A stretch of 64,000 nt of DNA, from the NCBI RefSeq assembly GCF_004792515.1, contig NZ_CP038865.1, positions 1,558,501 to 1,622,500 on the forward strand, read 5' to 3'. This document shows, one piece after another, positions 63,558 to 64,000 of the stretch. This DNA comes from Vagococcus xieshaowenii. GTDB taxonomy: Bacteria > Bacillota > Bacilli > Lactobacillales > Vagococcaceae. A model generated the notes under the pieces. The model did not search any database. It was not told where the DNA came from and saw only the letters and a list, made by a program, of their open reading frames with translations. A program made the translations under genes and the position numbers. Numbering within the stretch: the stretch's first letter is position 1; every line of letters starts with the position of its first letter.

Positions 63558-63595
63558 ATTACCGTAATCTTACTTTGATTTCTAATAATTGTCAA
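63558..63595 (-). promoter_or_regulatory. promoter of the CPBP-DUF2975-XRE operon with palindrome at the -10
   Basis: TTGACA (63595-63590), a 17-base spacer and TAAGAT (63572-63567) leftward. ATTAC-C-GTAAT (63558-63568) overlaps the -10 edge and is a possible operator for the XRE protein. Confidence 0.75.
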
Positions 63596-63649
63596 TTTCA
63601 ATTACCGAAAAACAATAGCGATTTTCCTATTGGATTCTTCTATACAATG

Positions 63650-63690
63650 AAAAAAGCTATAGAAATACGCTCAACTAATAGCGATTCTAT
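63650..63690 (-). terminator. terminator of rplY
   Basis: AGCTATAGAA pairs with TTCTATAGCT, followed by T6 leftward. Confidence 0.9.
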
Positions 63691-63712
63691 AGCTAGTTGT
63701 GATAGATAATCT

Positions 63713-64000
63713 TTATTCAGTTACAGCTTCTTCAGCGTCAATTTCTTCTTCAACACGTGCTTCGCTTACTGAAGCAATTTGGTCTTCCAAATCACCTAAT
63801 AAGTCAAATTCACCTTTAATGGCTAAATCACTCAACACGATACTTTGACCAATTTCTAAATTAGAAACATCAACTTCAATCGTATCTGGTAATTTATCTG
63901 GCATTGCAGAAACACGAACAGTAAATAAGTCTTGTGTTAACACGCCACCTTTTTTAACGCCTTCAGGTGTCCCTACTAATACAATTTCAGCTTCAACTTC
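63713..64000 (-). CDS. rplY: 50S ribosomal protein L25/general stress protein Ctc, partial (5' end outside window)
   Basis: The 95 codons read continuously from the right edge to the stop at 63713. The sequence EGVKKGGVLTQDLFTVRVSA and later PDTIEVDVSNLEIGQSIVLSD is the C-terminal beta domain of long-form (Ctc/TL5) L25, followed by an acidic tail (VEEEIDAEEAVTE). The N-terminal 5S rRNA-binding domain lies beyond 64000. An internal ATG that could mimic a start is not one. Confidence 0.93.
   Translation of the reverse strand, partial: EVEAEIVLVGTPEGVKKGGVLTQDLFTVRVSAMPDKLPDTIEVDVSNLEIGQSIVLSDLAIKGEFDLLGDLEDQIASVSEARVEEEIDAEEAVTE

Overview
The window is a low-GC Gram-positive chromosome segment. 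Gene content and order (efaCBA-type manganese transporter, hisS-aspS under a T-box, DUF3013 protein, PepV, NorB-like pump, RarA-6S-Usp neighbourhood, ISL3 elements) point to Lactobacillales, most likely Enterococcaceae (Enterococcus or Vagococcus-like). This placement is an inference from gene families and not from a database match. No rRNA, tRNA or CRISPR array was found.

Layout. (1) 1-2917 is the right end of an integrated phage-like element: a leftward early module, a three-operator switch, a repressor and a tyrosine integrase that abuts the terminator of rplT. (2) 2927-4293 is infC-rpmI-rplT with an L20-type leader. (3) 4312-8393 holds the Mn/Zn ABC transporter efaCBA with a DtxR-type operator, then a flavodoxin-fold/LOG operon. 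(4) 8508-17546 holds small membrane proteins, truA, pgi, a DUF2500 protein, an M20 hydrolase/NorB-like pair and a divergent AraC-GH39 regulator. (5) 17608-25226 holds a PepSY lipoprotein, pnp and rpsO, def, an AlkD-like protein, lrgAB and rpsD; pnp and rpsD have strongly structured leaders. (6) 25810-27335 and 36172-37671 are two ISL3-family insertion sequences with 8-bp target duplications; the second is inactivated. Between them lie nagA, an Rgg-like regulator, alaA, a thioesterase, an EfaR-like metalloregulator, zwf and a frameshifted ydbT with ydbS. (7) 37732-50286 holds pepV, yitT, hisS-aspS with a T-box, an SH3b amidase, rel-dtd and DUF3013-prmA-rsmE. (8) 50506-56820 holds a GlcNAc PTS permease, an intergenic stretch with little in it, rarA, a probable 6S RNA, uspA and pepQ. 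(9) 56910-64000 holds an amino-acid permease, an MBL hydrolase, a TipAS-type MerR regulator, a tandem array of about 120-bp hairpins, ppsR, a CPBP/DUF2975/XRE operon and the C-terminal part of L25.

Working together: ribosomal and translation genes dominate, and most carry cis-acting RNA control (L20 leader, S4 leader with a pseudoknot, hisS-aspS T-box, pnp leader hairpin, a terminator in the rel leader). The EfaR-like protein at 31849 is the natural candidate repressor for efaCBA. NagE and NagA together import and deacetylate GlcNAc.

The most unusual feature is the array at 60679-61083: three complete units and one short terminal unit with a conserved linker and hairpin arms that change in sequence from unit to unit while staying complementary. 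No known element comes to mind for it.
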